Below, piece after piece: positions 1 through 8,516 of a stretch of DNA of 64,000 nucleotides. The stretch is from NCBI RefSeq assembly GCF_052119585.1, contig NZ_JBGQOJ010000001.1:799859-863858 (forward strand), read 5' to 3'. Made by a program: the position numbers and the translations under genes. Under the pieces are notes generated by a model that worked only from the letters and a program-made list of their open reading frames with translations, did not search any database and was not told the origin of the DNA. The DNA comes from JBGQOJ01 sp052119585 (GTDB lineage Bacteria; Pseudomonadota; Alphaproteobacteria; Rhodobacterales; Rhodobacteraceae). How positions within the stretch are numbered: position 1 is the stretch's first letter; each line of letters starts with the position of its first letter.

Positions 1-342
1 CGCCAGATCAAGTTGCTCCGCATCATAGCTGGCATAGGCGCGCATACGCGCCGGCTGGCCGTCATCCGTTGGGCCATAATAATCGGTCGCAATCAGGCGC
101 ACAGGGCCATCGCCCCTTATCTGAATGGACAATTTCCAGCGCAATTTTATTGTCTGCCCGATCAGTGCGGTCAGCGTCACGGCTTCAGCCACCAAAGCTT
201 CGATCATTGGTGGATACTTATGCTGGGACAACACCTGCTGAAGCACGCCATCAAGACGCGCGACGCGGCCACGGATATCCGAGCGGTCAAGTTGAAAGGG
301 CAGGACTGTATCGTCCCAAGCGATTTGCGAACCAATGGTCAT
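1..342 (-). CDS. hslO: Hsp33 redox-regulated chaperone, N-terminal part (cut by window edge)
   Basis: Reading the minus strand from an ATG at 342 gives 114 codons that run off the left edge. They begin MTIGSQIAWDDTVLPFQL and include a stretch like VRLIATDYYGPTD, which matches the N-terminal substrate-binding domain of Hsp33. Hsp33 is a cytoplasmic holdase switched on by oxidation of a C-terminal zinc-binding Cys centre; that part lies outside the window and cannot be checked. The gene is divergent from the NUDIX gene, with 82 bp between the two starts for both promoters. Family call is from sequence recall, not a search. Confidence 0.85.
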   Translation of the reverse strand, partial: MTIGSQIAWDDTVLPFQLDRSDIRGRVARLDGVLQQVLSQHKYPPMIEALVAEAVTLTALIGQTIKLRWKLSIQIRGDGPVRLIATDYYGPTDDGQPARMRAYASYDAEQLDLA

Positions 343-424
343 GGGGTTTCCTTACGCGTTCCGCGTTGGCATATCTGGTGTATATATAGGGGCGGCAACC
401 TGTCGTCCAAGAGGTAAATCCAAG

Positions 425-862
425 ATGATAAGACGCTTTGGCGATCCGAAAGTCCAAAATCAAACCTACATTCACCGGCCTGGCGTCTATGCTGTTCTGG
501 TTCTGGGTGACAGCGTTCTTTTGACATTTCAAGCGGAACCTCTTCCCGAGGTCCAGCTTCCCGGTGGCGGCATAGACGCTGGCGAATCGCCCTTGGCCGC
601 GCTTCATCGCGAGGTTTTCGAAGAGACCGGTTGGAGCATTGCCCGCCCCCGGCGCCTGGGGGCATTTCGTCGGTTCGCGTTTATGCCTGACTACGACATG
701 TGGGCTGAAAAGCTTTGCCATATCTACCTTGCGCGCCCAATCCGGCCCCATGGGCCGCCGCGCGAAAAAGGGCACACGCCAATCTGGACGCACCGCAGCA
801 AAGCAGCGTCCATGCTTGAAAACGACGGCGACCGGCATTTTGTGAATCAGTTATTCCGCTGA
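425..862 (+). CDS. NUDIX hydrolase
   Basis: A 145-residue protein with a NUDIX box: GGGIDAGESPLAALHREVFEETGW keeps the G-x5-E and R-E-x2-E-E spacing that binds Mg2+ for hydrolysis of nucleoside diphosphates linked to another group. Substrate cannot be told from sequence. I chose the ATG at 425 (MIRRFGDPKV) over upstream in-frame starts because AGAGG lies at about 411-415 and the upstream codons overlap the divergent hslO promoter. The 3' end overlaps the convergent PP2C gene by 12 nt. Confidence 0.85.
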   Translation: MIRRFGDPKVQNQTYIHRPGVYAVLVLGDSVLLTFQAEPLPEVQLPGGGIDAGESPLAALHREVFEETGWSIARPRRLGAFRRFAFMPDYDMWAEKLCHIYLARPIRPHGPPREKGHTPIWTHRSKAASMLENDGDRHFVNQLFR

Positions 863-2140
863 AACCTCGCCTGAGTATTCAAATAAAACTGCGGAAATAT
901 CGTCTGGAAATTCCTGCCCGTTCGCATGTTCGCCCAGATCCCAAATCATCGCCTCGAAAAAGGCGGTTTTTCTGACTTCCGAATTGCGGTGCAAAAGGCT
1001 CTCGAAGCCTTGCTCGTCCAGAAGTCTGCCATTGCCGTCCGGGCATTCCGTCACCCCGTCGGATGCCAGGATCAGACGGTCACCCGGCATCAGACGCACC
1101 TCGAACTGTTGGTAGGTCGCATCAGCGATAAGGCCGATCGGCAGGCCGCCAGTCCCGTGAAACTCTACTTCACCGGTGCCGCGCTGGACGGCAGGGTGTG
1201 GGTGTCCTGCCTGCGTAATCGTCGCCAATCCGGTGATCAAATCAATGTCTGCAAGGATCAAGGTAAAATAGTGATCCGTTTCCATTTCGTCGAAAATGAG
1301 TCTGTTCAAATGCTCCGCCACCTCGGCCGGAGGGCGGCCGGTGTAGCCATTGTCGGTCTTCAAAAGCGCAATATTCTGGTCCGGCGTCGCCCCCGACAGA
1401 TAGCCCGCCAACCGCGCCGTCATAAGAGCAGACGAAACTCCATGTCCCGACACGTCAATCCCGTAGATGCCGATGCGTGACGGGGAAATATCATAAAATC
1501 CGACAAGATCGCCGCCAACATGCCCGCAGGGCCGTAAGAAAAGAGAAACCTGCGCCAAGCCAAAGTCGCGAAATTTCTCGCGGACAAGTGATTGCTGCAA
1601 TTTGCGCGCCTCGATCAGGTCGCGATCAAGCGAGTCGTAAAGCCTCTGGATTTTGGCAAGGGTCGACGAGACCAAGCGGTTCTTTTCCGTTAGCTCCCTC
1701 TCGATCCGCAAGATCCGTTCACCCGCAGCAATGCGCGCCCGCAATTCCGCCGAATGAACCGGTTTCGTCAGAAAATCATCGGCACCAACATCAAGCCCCT
1801 GCGCCACTTCCCCCTTGTCGCTTTTTGACGAGAGAAGAATGAAATACCCGTAGCGGTCAGAATGAAGCGTTCTGAATATCCGGCAAAAATCCAGCCCCGA
1901 CATTCCCGGCATCATCCAGTCACTGAAAATCAGATCCATGGATGTCACCGCGCACAGATCCAGCGCACGCTCGCCACTTTCCGCCTCGAAGACGGAATAC
2001 CCCCATCGCAACAGGGACGACGCCAGAATCTTTCGCTGCACCTCGCTGTCATCGACGATCAGAACATTTTGAACGGCTCCGCCCCCACCCGGCGATTGCG
2101 GCAATGCCTCTTGGCGAAGATATGCAGGACTGGCGGTCAT
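851..2140 (-). CDS. Response regulator fused to PP2C-type (SpoIIE/RsbU-like) serine phosphatase
   Basis: A 429-residue cytoplasmic protein. The N-terminal receiver domain has acidic DD, phospho-acceptor Asp in LIFSDWMMPG and the conserved Lys in FLTKPV. A coiled-coil linker (ERELTEKNRLVSSTLAKI) leads into a PP2C/SpoIIE phosphatase domain with metal-binding Asp in GGDLVGFYD and DVSGHGVSSAL. Such proteins usually dephosphorylate an anti-sigma-factor antagonist in a partner-switching stress response; no such partner gene is in this window. The start is set at ATG 2140 (MTASPAYL), preceded by GGA; an in-frame GTG at 2158 would add six residues. A lone HPt gene is divergent from it and may belong to the same phosphorelay (inference). 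Confidence 0.85.
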   Translation of the reverse strand: MTASPAYLRQEALPQSPGGGGAVQNVLIVDDSEVQRKILASSLLRWGYSVFEAESGERALDLCAVTSMDLIFSDWMMPGMSGLDFCRIFRTLHSDRYGYFILLSSKSDKGEVAQGLDVGADDFLTKPVHSAELRARIAAGERILRIERELTEKNRLVSSTLAKIQRLYDSLDRDLIEARKLQQSLVREKFRDFGLAQVSLFLRPCGHVGGDLVGFYDISPSRIGIYGIDVSGHGVSSALMTARLAGYLSGATPDQNIALLKTDNGYTGRPPAEVAEHLNRLIFDEMETDHYFTLILADIDLITGLATITQAGHPHPAVQRGTGEVEFHGTGGLPIGLIADATYQQFEVRLMPGDRLILASDGVTECPDGNGRLLDEQGFESLLHRNSEVRKTAFFEAMIWDLGEHANGQEFPDDISAVLFEYSGEVSAE

Positions 2141-2191
2141 ATAAAATCCGGGATGCACAGAATTGTCATCCCCTGCTTTGCCAGACCCACC

Positions 2192-2206
2192 TTAACGCAG
2201 TGTGAA
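2192..2206. promoter_or_regulatory. Near-match to a CtrA box upstream of the PP2C gene
   Basis: TTAACGCAGTGTGAA is TTAA-N7-TGAA, one base from the CtrA consensus TTAA-N7-TTAA. It lies 52 bp upstream of the PP2C start and about 95 bp upstream of the HPt gene. A single near-match by eye is weak evidence. Confidence 0.25.
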
Positions 2207-2301
2207 CGCTAAAATTCGAATGATCCCACCAAATTTCTAGACGGATTCTTAAGATAACCCATCTAAGTCTGACACATAAAGGCAAGTCGAGAGAGGGGAA
2301 A

Positions 2302-2625
2302 ATGATCGATTGGCAACGCGTTCAAGACCTTTTGGAGGAGGTGGGAGAGGAGGACTTTGGGACCATCGCCGCATTGTTTCTTGACGAGGTCGAGGGGGTT
2401 CTGGACCACCTCCGCATCACGTCTGACCCCGGCGCGGTGGCCACAGACTTTCACTTTCTGAAGGGCAGCGCTGCGAATCTTGGGTTCACCGCTCTTGGGG
2501 ATTTCTGCACAAAAGGAGAAGTGATGGCGAAAAACGGGAACGCGGACAGTATTGATGTCTCAGGCATCTTTGACATCTACGCCCGGTCGAAGGCAGAGTT
2601 CGCAACAAAAATCGGCGCGCTATAG
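2302..2625 (+). CDS. Single-domain histidine phosphotransfer (HPt) protein
   Basis: A 107-residue protein made almost entirely of an HPt four-helix domain. The phosphorylatable His is His51 in FHFLKGSAANLGF, the usual H-x-L-K-G-x-A-x-x-[LI]-G pattern. It has no kinase or receiver domain, so it would relay phosphate between a hybrid kinase and a receiver. GAGAGGGGAAA precedes the ATG. It is divergent from the receiver-PP2C protein, a plausible partner, though adjacency alone does not prove this. The next gene, ilvA, is convergent. Confidence 0.85.
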   Translation: MIDWQRVQDLLEEVGEEDFGTIAALFLDEVEGVLDHLRITSDPGAVATDFHFLKGSAANLGFTALGDFCTKGEVMAKNGNADSIDVSGIFDIYARSKAEFATKIGAL

Positions 2626-2633
2626 ATGGCAGG

Positions 2634-3881
2634 TCAGATCAGGAATTCGGCCAGGGTCTCGTCATTGGTGATATCCCTGTACGCAAACCCTGCCGCATCC
2701 AACTTGCCGAATAATTCTGCAAAGTTTCCGGCCGCTTTTGTTTCGATCCCGATCAGAACTGAACCAAAGTTTCTGGCGGACTTCTTGAGATATTCAAATC
2801 GTGCGATATCGTCGTCAGGACCAAGCATCGACAGAAAATCTTTCAGTGCGCCGGGCCGTTGCGGCAGTCGCAAGATGAAATACTTTTTAACACCGGAAAA
2901 GCGCTGTGCGCGCTCCTTGACCTCTGGCAATCGTTCAAAGTCAAAGTTTCCACCCGACGTCACACAAACAACGGTTTTACCCCTGATCTGCTCCGACAAT
3001 TCAGGCAATACATCAACAGAAAGGGCACCCGCGGGCTCCAGAACAATGCCTTCTATGTTCAACATCTCCAGAATGGTTGTGCAAATCCGGTCCTCTGGCG
3101 CCGCAAGAACATGATCCGGCGATACCGTCTTCAGCACAGCGAATGTGCTGACCCCGATCCGGGCCACCGCTGCGCCATCGACAAACGTGTTAACCTTGGG
3201 CAGGGAAACGGGGTGACCCGCAGCCAACGCGGCCGCAAGGCTTGCACCGCCCAGGGGTTCCACAAACCATAAATCCGTTTCGGGGGCATCTTCTGCCATG
3301 TACAGGCGAACGCCAGACGACAACCCGCCGCCACCAACCGGCAAAATGACCATATCTGGCGCGTTTGGCATTTCAGCCAAAATCTCGACGGCGACAGAGG
3401 CCTGCCCCTCGATCACATCCGGATCGTCAAAGGGCGACAGGAAATGCGCCCCGACCATTGCGCAATACTCCTGCGCGGATTTTAGCGTGTCATCGAAATA
3501 ATCGCCGACCAATCGTATCTCGATCGCGTCGCCGCCAAATACGCGTGTCTTGTCGATTTTTTGCTGCGGCGTGGTAACCGGCATAAAGATGACGCCATTG
3601 ACGCCAAAATGCCGGCACACAAACGCGACGCCCTGCGCATGATTGCCAGCACTTGCGCATACAAAACGGGACTGGTCCGGCGAGCGCTCCAAAACCTTGC
3701 GCATCGCATTGAACGCGCCCCGGATCTTGTAGGACCGGACAGGCGACAAATCTTCGCGTTTCAGCCAGATGTCAGCGCCATGGCGTTCGGACAAATGGTC
3801 GTTACGCTGCAACGGCGTGGCCGGAAAAAGGGTGCGCATCTGTGCCTCTGCGGCACGGGCTTTTTGTGCAAAACTGGTCAT
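2634..3881 (-). CDS. ilvA: Threonine ammonia-lyase (threonine deaminase)
   Basis: A 415-residue PLP enzyme that converts threonine to 2-oxobutanoate, the first step toward isoleucine. The Schiff-base lysine is Lys52 in SYKIRGAFNAM, and GGGGLSSG at 183-190 binds the PLP phosphate. The C-terminal ~90 residues (from about 325, YFILRLPQRPGALKDFL) form an ACT-like regulatory domain, single copy. That fits the shorter biosynthetic IlvA type of about 410-420 residues. It stands alone between the convergent HPt gene and the divergent argG. Confidence 0.93.
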   Translation of the reverse strand: MTSFAQKARAAEAQMRTLFPATPLQRNDHLSERHGADIWLKREDLSPVRSYKIRGAFNAMRKVLERSPDQSRFVCASAGNHAQGVAFVCRHFGVNGVIFMPVTTPQQKIDKTRVFGGDAIEIRLVGDYFDDTLKSAQEYCAMVGAHFLSPFDDPDVIEGQASVAVEILAEMPNAPDMVILPVGGGGLSSGVRLYMAEDAPETDLWFVEPLGGASLAAALAAGHPVSLPKVNTFVDGAAVARIGVSTFAVLKTVSPDHVLAAPEDRICTTILEMLNIEGIVLEPAGALSVDVLPELSEQIRGKTVVCVTSGGNFDFERLPEVKERAQRFSGVKKYFILRLPQRPGALKDFLSMLGPDDDIARFEYLKKSARNFGSVLIGIETKAAGNFAELFGKLDAAGFAYRDITNDETLAEFLI

Positions 3882-3994
3882 CGGGCAACGCTAGCGCCGG
3901 TCAATCGCCGCGTCCATGGCAAAGCTGACTTGCCCACCCCGTAAAAACGCAATAAACGCAGCGATTAATTGCAGCAAATTGACGGAGCCGTCTC

Positions 3995-5215
3995 ATGTTA
4001 GCGCCCAAAAAAGTAGTTCTGGCCTATTCCGGCGGCCTTGATACCTCGATCATCCTGAAATGGCTGCAAACGGAATACGGATGTGAGGTCGTAACCTTCA
4101 CCGCCGACCTTGGTCAGGGCGAAGAGCTGGAGCCAGCGCGCGCCAAGGCAGAGATGATGGGCGCAAGCGCGATCTACATCGAGGATCTGCGGGAAGAGTT
4201 CGTTCGCGATTTTGTATTCCCGATGTTCCGCGCGAATGCTTTGTACGAAGGGCTGTATTTGCTGGGCACGTCGATCGCCCGCCCGCTGATTTCCAAGCGT
4301 CTTGTTGAAATCGCCGCCGAAGTTGGTGCCGATGCCGTCGCCCACGGCGCAACCGGCAAGGGCAACGATCAGGTTCGTTTTGAACTGGCCGCCTATGCGC
4401 TGAACCCCGACATCAAGGTCATCGCGCCCTGGCGTGAATGGGACTTGTCCAGCCGGACCAAATTGTTGGAATTTGCAGAAAAGAACCAGATTCCCGTTGC
4501 GAAAGACAAGCGTGGCGAGGCCCCGTTCAGCGTTGACGCCAACCTGCTGCACACCTCTTCCGAAGGTAAGGTTTTGGAAAACCCCGCCGACGAGGCACCC
4601 GATTACGTCTACCAGCGCACCGTCAATCCTGAGGATGCACCGAACACACCGGAATTCATTGAAATCTCGTTCGAGCGCGGCGATGCCGTCGCAATCAACG
4701 GCGAGGCAATGTCGCCCGCGACGATCCTGACCCAGCTTAATGAGATCGGCGGCCGTCATGGCGTTGGCCGTCTTGATCTGGTCGAGGGTCGATTTGTCGG
4801 GATGAAGTCGCGCGGAATTTACGAAACCCCCGGCGGCACACTGTTGCTAGAGGCGCACCGTGGGATCGAACAGATTACGCTGGATCGCGGTCAGGCGCAT
4901 CTGAAAGACGAGCTGATGCCAAAATATGCAGAGCTAATCTACAATGGCTTCTGGTTCAGCCCGGAGCGTGAAATGCTGCAAGCCCTGATCGACAAGTCAC
5001 AAGAGCACGTCACAGGAACCGTTCGCCTGAAGCTTTACAAAGGGATGGCCCGCACCGTTGCGCGCTGGTCGGATCACTCGCTTTATTCCGAGGCGCATGT
5101 GACCTTCGAAGATGACGCGGGCGCATACGATCAGAAAGACGCGGCTGGCTTTATCAAACTGAACGCATTGCGGCTCAAACTGATTGCCATGCGCAATCGT
5201 CGCCTCAGCAAATAG
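3995..5215 (+). CDS. argG: Argininosuccinate synthase
   Basis: A 406-residue enzyme joining citrulline and aspartate with ATP to form argininosuccinate in arginine synthesis. The N-terminal AYSGGLDTSIILKWL is the PP-loop ATP-binding motif of this family, and length matches the usual ~400-410 residues. GGAG lies 10 nt before the ATG. It is monocistronic here, divergent from ilvA (113 bp gap) and almost abutting the convergent sulfotransferase-like gene (2 nt apart). Confidence 0.97.
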   Translation: MLAPKKVVLAYSGGLDTSIILKWLQTEYGCEVVTFTADLGQGEELEPARAKAEMMGASAIYIEDLREEFVRDFVFPMFRANALYEGLYLLGTSIARPLISKRLVEIAAEVGADAVAHGATGKGNDQVRFELAAYALNPDIKVIAPWREWDLSSRTKLLEFAEKNQIPVAKDKRGEAPFSVDANLLHTSSEGKVLENPADEAPDYVYQRTVNPEDAPNTPEFIEISFERGDAVAINGEAMSPATILTQLNEIGGRHGVGRLDLVEGRFVGMKSRGIYETPGGTLLLEAHRGIEQITLDRGQAHLKDELMPKYAELIYNGFWFSPEREMLQALIDKSQEHVTGTVRLKLYKGMARTVARWSDHSLYSEAHVTFEDDAGAYDQKDAAGFIKLNALRLKLIAMRNRRLSK

Positions 5216-5217
5216 CG

Positions 5218-5916
5218 TCAAAGCTTCTTCGCGGCGAGCCTGTCATAGAACGGCAGGGCCGCCGCGACGATTGCTGCATCCCGCCCGTCAAGCTGTGGCA
5301 AGGGCCCCTCTGGCCCGGAAAACCCTGTGCTGCGATGCACGGCACCATACCAATGCGTTGCCCATACGCCGTCAGCAGGATGCCCGCCTTCAGGCCAGGA
5401 CAGCATTGCACGATCAAAGCGCAAGCCAATCGCATCACACAGTCTGGTCAGCATACGTTCCGGATCATTGCGTATATCGGCACTGTCGATAACCAGACCA
5501 CCGATCCTGTCGAAAAGCTGTGCTTGTTGCCGGAACCCAAGGTCCTCTAGGGCCACCTGTTCCCGCTTGATCCCGTAGCTTGCAACAACCCGTGCAGGAT
5601 GGCGGATAAGATGAACGTTCACACAGTCACCGGACCAGTCCATCGGAAAGCCGTCAATCATGTGGTGCGGCATATGTTTCATATAGAAATTTGGCTTTTG
5701 GGCGGGAATAGTGCCTGAACAACGCGCCGCCACCTTGATCGGATCCGATTCGTGTGCGGCTATAATCTGCTCCTTCATCGGATGGTCCGCACCCGACGCG
5801 GCAAGATAGGGCGCATAGAACGGTTCATCCCACACGGCAAAATCCGATCTGGCCCCAAAGGAATACATCATCGCAGTCGACAGGTTCCGTGGGCCGGACC
5901 ACATTGCAATCCGCAC
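5218..5916 (-). CDS. Sulfotransferase-like P-loop protein
   Basis: A 232-residue protein starting with GTG. MWSGPRNLSTAMMYSF resembles the 5'-phosphosulfate-binding loop of sulfotransferases, and NVHLIRHPARVVASY resembles their 3'-phosphate-binding region. No substrate can be assigned. Its GTG shares one base with the stop of the upstream aminotransferase (TAGTG), so the two are probably translationally coupled and may work in one pathway. Such proteins are often labelled loosely as sulfotransferase or HAD-family in databases; I see no HAD motifs. Confidence 0.65.
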   Translation of the reverse strand: MRIAMWSGPRNLSTAMMYSFGARSDFAVWDEPFYAPYLAASGADHPMKEQIIAAHESDPIKVAARCSGTIPAQKPNFYMKHMPHHMIDGFPMDWSGDCVNVHLIRHPARVVASYGIKREQVALEDLGFRQQAQLFDRIGGLVIDSADIRNDPERMLTRLCDAIGLRFDRAMLSWPEGGHPADGVWATHWYGAVHRSTGFSGPEGPLPQLDGRDAAIVAAALPFYDRLAAKKL

Positions 5917-6824
5917 TACCGCACCTCGCGCGCAACAAGATCTTTGTAAAGCTGACGGATGCGCACCGTGATCGCCCCCATCTGGCCATCCCCGATCATG
6001 CGCCCGTCAATGTCGCCGACCGGGGTTTGCGCCCCGAAAGTCCCGGTCAGAAACGCCTCTTGTGCCCCGTAGGCGTCAACCAGCGAGTAATTCCTCTCGA
6101 ACACCGGAATTCCGTCAGCCCGACACACGTCGATCACCTTTTGGCGGGTAATGCCGTTCATGCAGTAATCACCAGTCGACGTCCAAACCGCGCCCTTACG
6201 GACAATGAAGAAATTGCATGCGTTGGTCGTGTTCACAAATCCATGCACATCCAGCATCAACGCCTCGTCAGCGCCTGCCTTTTCCGCCGCAATACAGGCC
6301 AGAATGCAGTTCAGCTTGGAATGAGAGTTCAGCTTGGGGTCTTGTGTCATAGGAAGCCCGCGCAAATGCGGCACGGTTGCCAGCCGGATCGGGCGCGGAA
6401 TTTCGGGCTTTGAATGCTCCATGATGATAACCATCGTCGGGCCGGACCGCGACAGCGACGGATGCTGGAACGGGCGTATCTTTACCCCGCGCGTGACCAT
6501 CAACCGGGCGTGCACATCCTGTGTCATGCCGTTCGCTGCTCTCGTCGCTTCAAGCGCGGCGATGACTCCGGCCCGGTCAAGCGACATCGTCAGGTCAATA
6601 GCCTTGGCTGCCTCGAACAACCGGTCGATATGCTCATCCAGAAACGCCCAGTGGCCATTATACAGGCGCAGCCCCTCCCATACTCCGTCACCCAGCATAA
6701 AGCCGGAGTCATAGACACTGACCACCGCCTCGGATTTCGGAACGATCCGCCCGTCGACATAGATCAGGATCGCATCGTTGCGGATGTCATCGGCGGTCTG
6801 GTGTGTTGTCACGACGTCTGGCAT
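5916..6824 (-). CDS. Class IV aminotransferase (branched-chain / D-amino-acid type)
   Basis: A 302-residue PLP fold-type IV protein. The pattern DAYGAQEAFLTGTFGAQTPV matches the family's C-terminal phosphate-binding segment, and an ILACIAAEKAGADEALMLD-like central region is typical of IlvE/DAAT members. Whether it acts on branched-chain amino acids, D-amino acids or aminodeoxychorismate cannot be decided from motifs. It overlaps the sulfotransferase-like gene by one base. The start ATG at 6824 is far from any upstream gene; msrA is divergent. Confidence 0.85.
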   Translation of the reverse strand: MPDVVTTHQTADDIRNDAILIYVDGRIVPKSEAVVSVYDSGFMLGDGVWEGLRLYNGHWAFLDEHIDRLFEAAKAIDLTMSLDRAGVIAALEATRAANGMTQDVHARLMVTRGVKIRPFQHPSLSRSGPTMVIIMEHSKPEIPRPIRLATVPHLRGLPMTQDPKLNSHSKLNCILACIAAEKAGADEALMLDVHGFVNTTNACNFFIVRKGAVWTSTGDYCMNGITRQKVIDVCRADGIPVFERNYSLVDAYGAQEAFLTGTFGAQTPVGDIDGRMIGDGQMGAITVRIRQLYKDLVAREVR

Positions 6825-6964
6825 TCGGCCCCCCTGTTTGCCGGAACGATAACAAACGCAGCCGCACCGCCAAGCGGTAAATTCCCGTCACCATATCGTG
6901 ACATCGACGCTGCGCACTTGTCGCATCGGCGTCGGGTGGGCATCGTGCCTAAAAAGGAGCCTTC

Positions 6965-7630
6965 ATGATGTCCATTCTGTCACGCAACGCCAAACCCGCC
7001 GTCCTGTTTCTGGCAATCCTTTTGGGACTGGCAGCACAAGGAACAAGAAGCCACGCCGCCAATGTCGAAACCCTGACCGTCGCCGGGGGATGTTTTTGGT
7101 GCGTAGAAGCCGACTTTGAAAAGGTGGACGGCGTGATAGAGGCCATATCCGGATACACCGGAGGGTCCAAAGAAAACCCGACATACAAACAGGTCACTGC
7201 TGGCGGCACAGGTCACTTTGAGGCCGTGCAGATCAAGTTCGACCCGTCAAAGGTCAGCTATGAGTCATTGCTGCAAAAGTTCTTGCGCTCGGTCGATGTA
7301 ACCGACGCCGGGGGGCAGTTCTGTGATCGGGGCGACAGTTACAGAACGGCGATATTCGTCTCTAACCCCGCGCAAAAGGCCGCTGCCTTGGCCGCGAAAA
7401 CCGAAGCGGAATCAGCGCTTGGGCAGAAAATCGTGACGCCGGTTCTGGATGCGAAAAAATTCTATCCCGCCGAGGACTATCATCAGAACTATTACAAAGG
7501 CACAAATCTTGTTTTGACCCGCTTTGGCCCAAAACGGCAATCAGAGGCCTACAAAGCCTATCGAAATGCCTGCGGTCGCGACGCTCGGGTGCAGCAATTG
7601 TGGGGCAAGGCAGCGGCGTTTACCCACTAG
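6965..7630 (+). CDS. msrA: Peptide-methionine (S)-S-oxide reductase, exported form
   Basis: A 221-residue MsrA. GGCFWCVEADFEKVDGV carries the catalytic Cys43, and DYHQNYY is the conserved substrate-pocket motif. The first ~31 residues (two basic residues, then PAVLFLAILLGLAAQG, then SHA-A) look like a cleavable Sec signal peptide, so this copy probably repairs oxidised methionines in the periplasm. AAGGAG precedes the start. The 3' end overlaps the convergent ribokinase gene by 4 nt. Confidence 0.93.
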   Translation: MMSILSRNAKPAVLFLAILLGLAAQGTRSHAANVETLTVAGGCFWCVEADFEKVDGVIEAISGYTGGSKENPTYKQVTAGGTGHFEAVQIKFDPSKVSYESLLQKFLRSVDVTDAGGQFCDRGDSYRTAIFVSNPAQKAAALAAKTEAESALGQKIVTPVLDAKKFYPAEDYHQNYYKGTNLVLTRFGPKRQSEAYKAYRNACGRDARVQQLWGKAAAFTH

Positions 7631-8505
7631 CCCCCCGACAACTCCTGGTCGACAATGGATCTTTCGGGTATTGCATCCGCTGCGCCAAGAGTCCGGATTT
7701 TGATAGCGGACGCCATGGCGCCAAGCGCCATGGATTGCTCCATGCCAAGGCCCTCGCTCAATCCGGCGGCGACATATCCAAGGAAGGTGTCGCCTGCACT
7801 GGTTGTGTCGACAACGGTGGTCGGTACGGCAGCAACATGGCGTTTTTGGCCGGAACGATTATCATACCAATCGGCACCATCGCCGCCCAGAGTAACCACT
7901 ATTTCCGGCACATCCATCTTTTCCAGGGTTGTGGACAACGCGGCGCAAAGCTGCTGCGCCTCGACCTCGTTCAGAACCAGCAGGCTGACATGGGGCAAAA
8001 CATCGACAACCGCGCCGATTTCAAACGGTGCTGCGGAATAGACAACCGTCATTTTCTTTTGCCGGCCCAGCGCCGCCGCAAACGCCTGCTGTGATGTTTC
8101 GTTCTGCAAAAGCAGCAAGTCGCCCGCCGTGGCATCGTTCAGCGCCTCGGTGATCCTTTGTTGTGACTGCTTGGCGTTCGCGCCGGAAAAAATCACGATC
8201 GAATTCTCGCCCGATGCGTCGACGTTGATAATCGCGTGGCCCGTTGGCCCGTCAATTCCGGCAATATGGGCGACATCAACCCCATAACCCGCCATCCGCC
8301 TGACCGCCCACTGCCCGTCATCCCCCACCGCACCGATGTGGATCACGCGCCCACCGGCCTTTGCTGCCGCGACGGACTGATTTGCCCCCTTGCCGCCCAA
8401 ACCGATGGAATGCGCGGACGCCGACAGCGTTTCACCGGGCGCCGGAAGATGCGGAACATCATAGACATGGTCCGCATTTATGGACCCCAGAACATAGATC
8501 GTCAT
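7627..8505 (-). CDS. rbsK: Ribokinase (PfkB-family sugar kinase)
   Basis: A 292-residue PfkB carbohydrate kinase. The N-terminal IGLGGKGANQSVAAAKAG is the PfkB signature 1, and DTTSAGDTFLGYVAAGL carries the catalytic Asp and anion hole of signature 2. Length fits ribokinase (~300). No ribose transporter or regulator is adjacent, so the substrate is inferred from similarity only. The malic-enzyme gene lies 11 nt upstream on the same strand, so the two may be cotranscribed. Confidence 0.85.
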   Translation of the reverse strand: MTIYVLGSINADHVYDVPHLPAPGETLSASAHSIGLGGKGANQSVAAAKAGGRVIHIGAVGDDGQWAVRRMAGYGVDVAHIAGIDGPTGHAIINVDASGENSIVIFSGANAKQSQQRITEALNDATAGDLLLLQNETSQQAFAAALGRQKKMTVVYSAAPFEIGAVVDVLPHVSLLVLNEVEAQQLCAALSTTLEKMDVPEIVVTLGGDGADWYDNRSGQKRHVAAVPTTVVDTTSAGDTFLGYVAAGLSEGLGMEQSMALGAMASAIKIRTLGAADAIPERSIVDQELSGG

Positions 8506-8516
8506 GGATTATTCCC

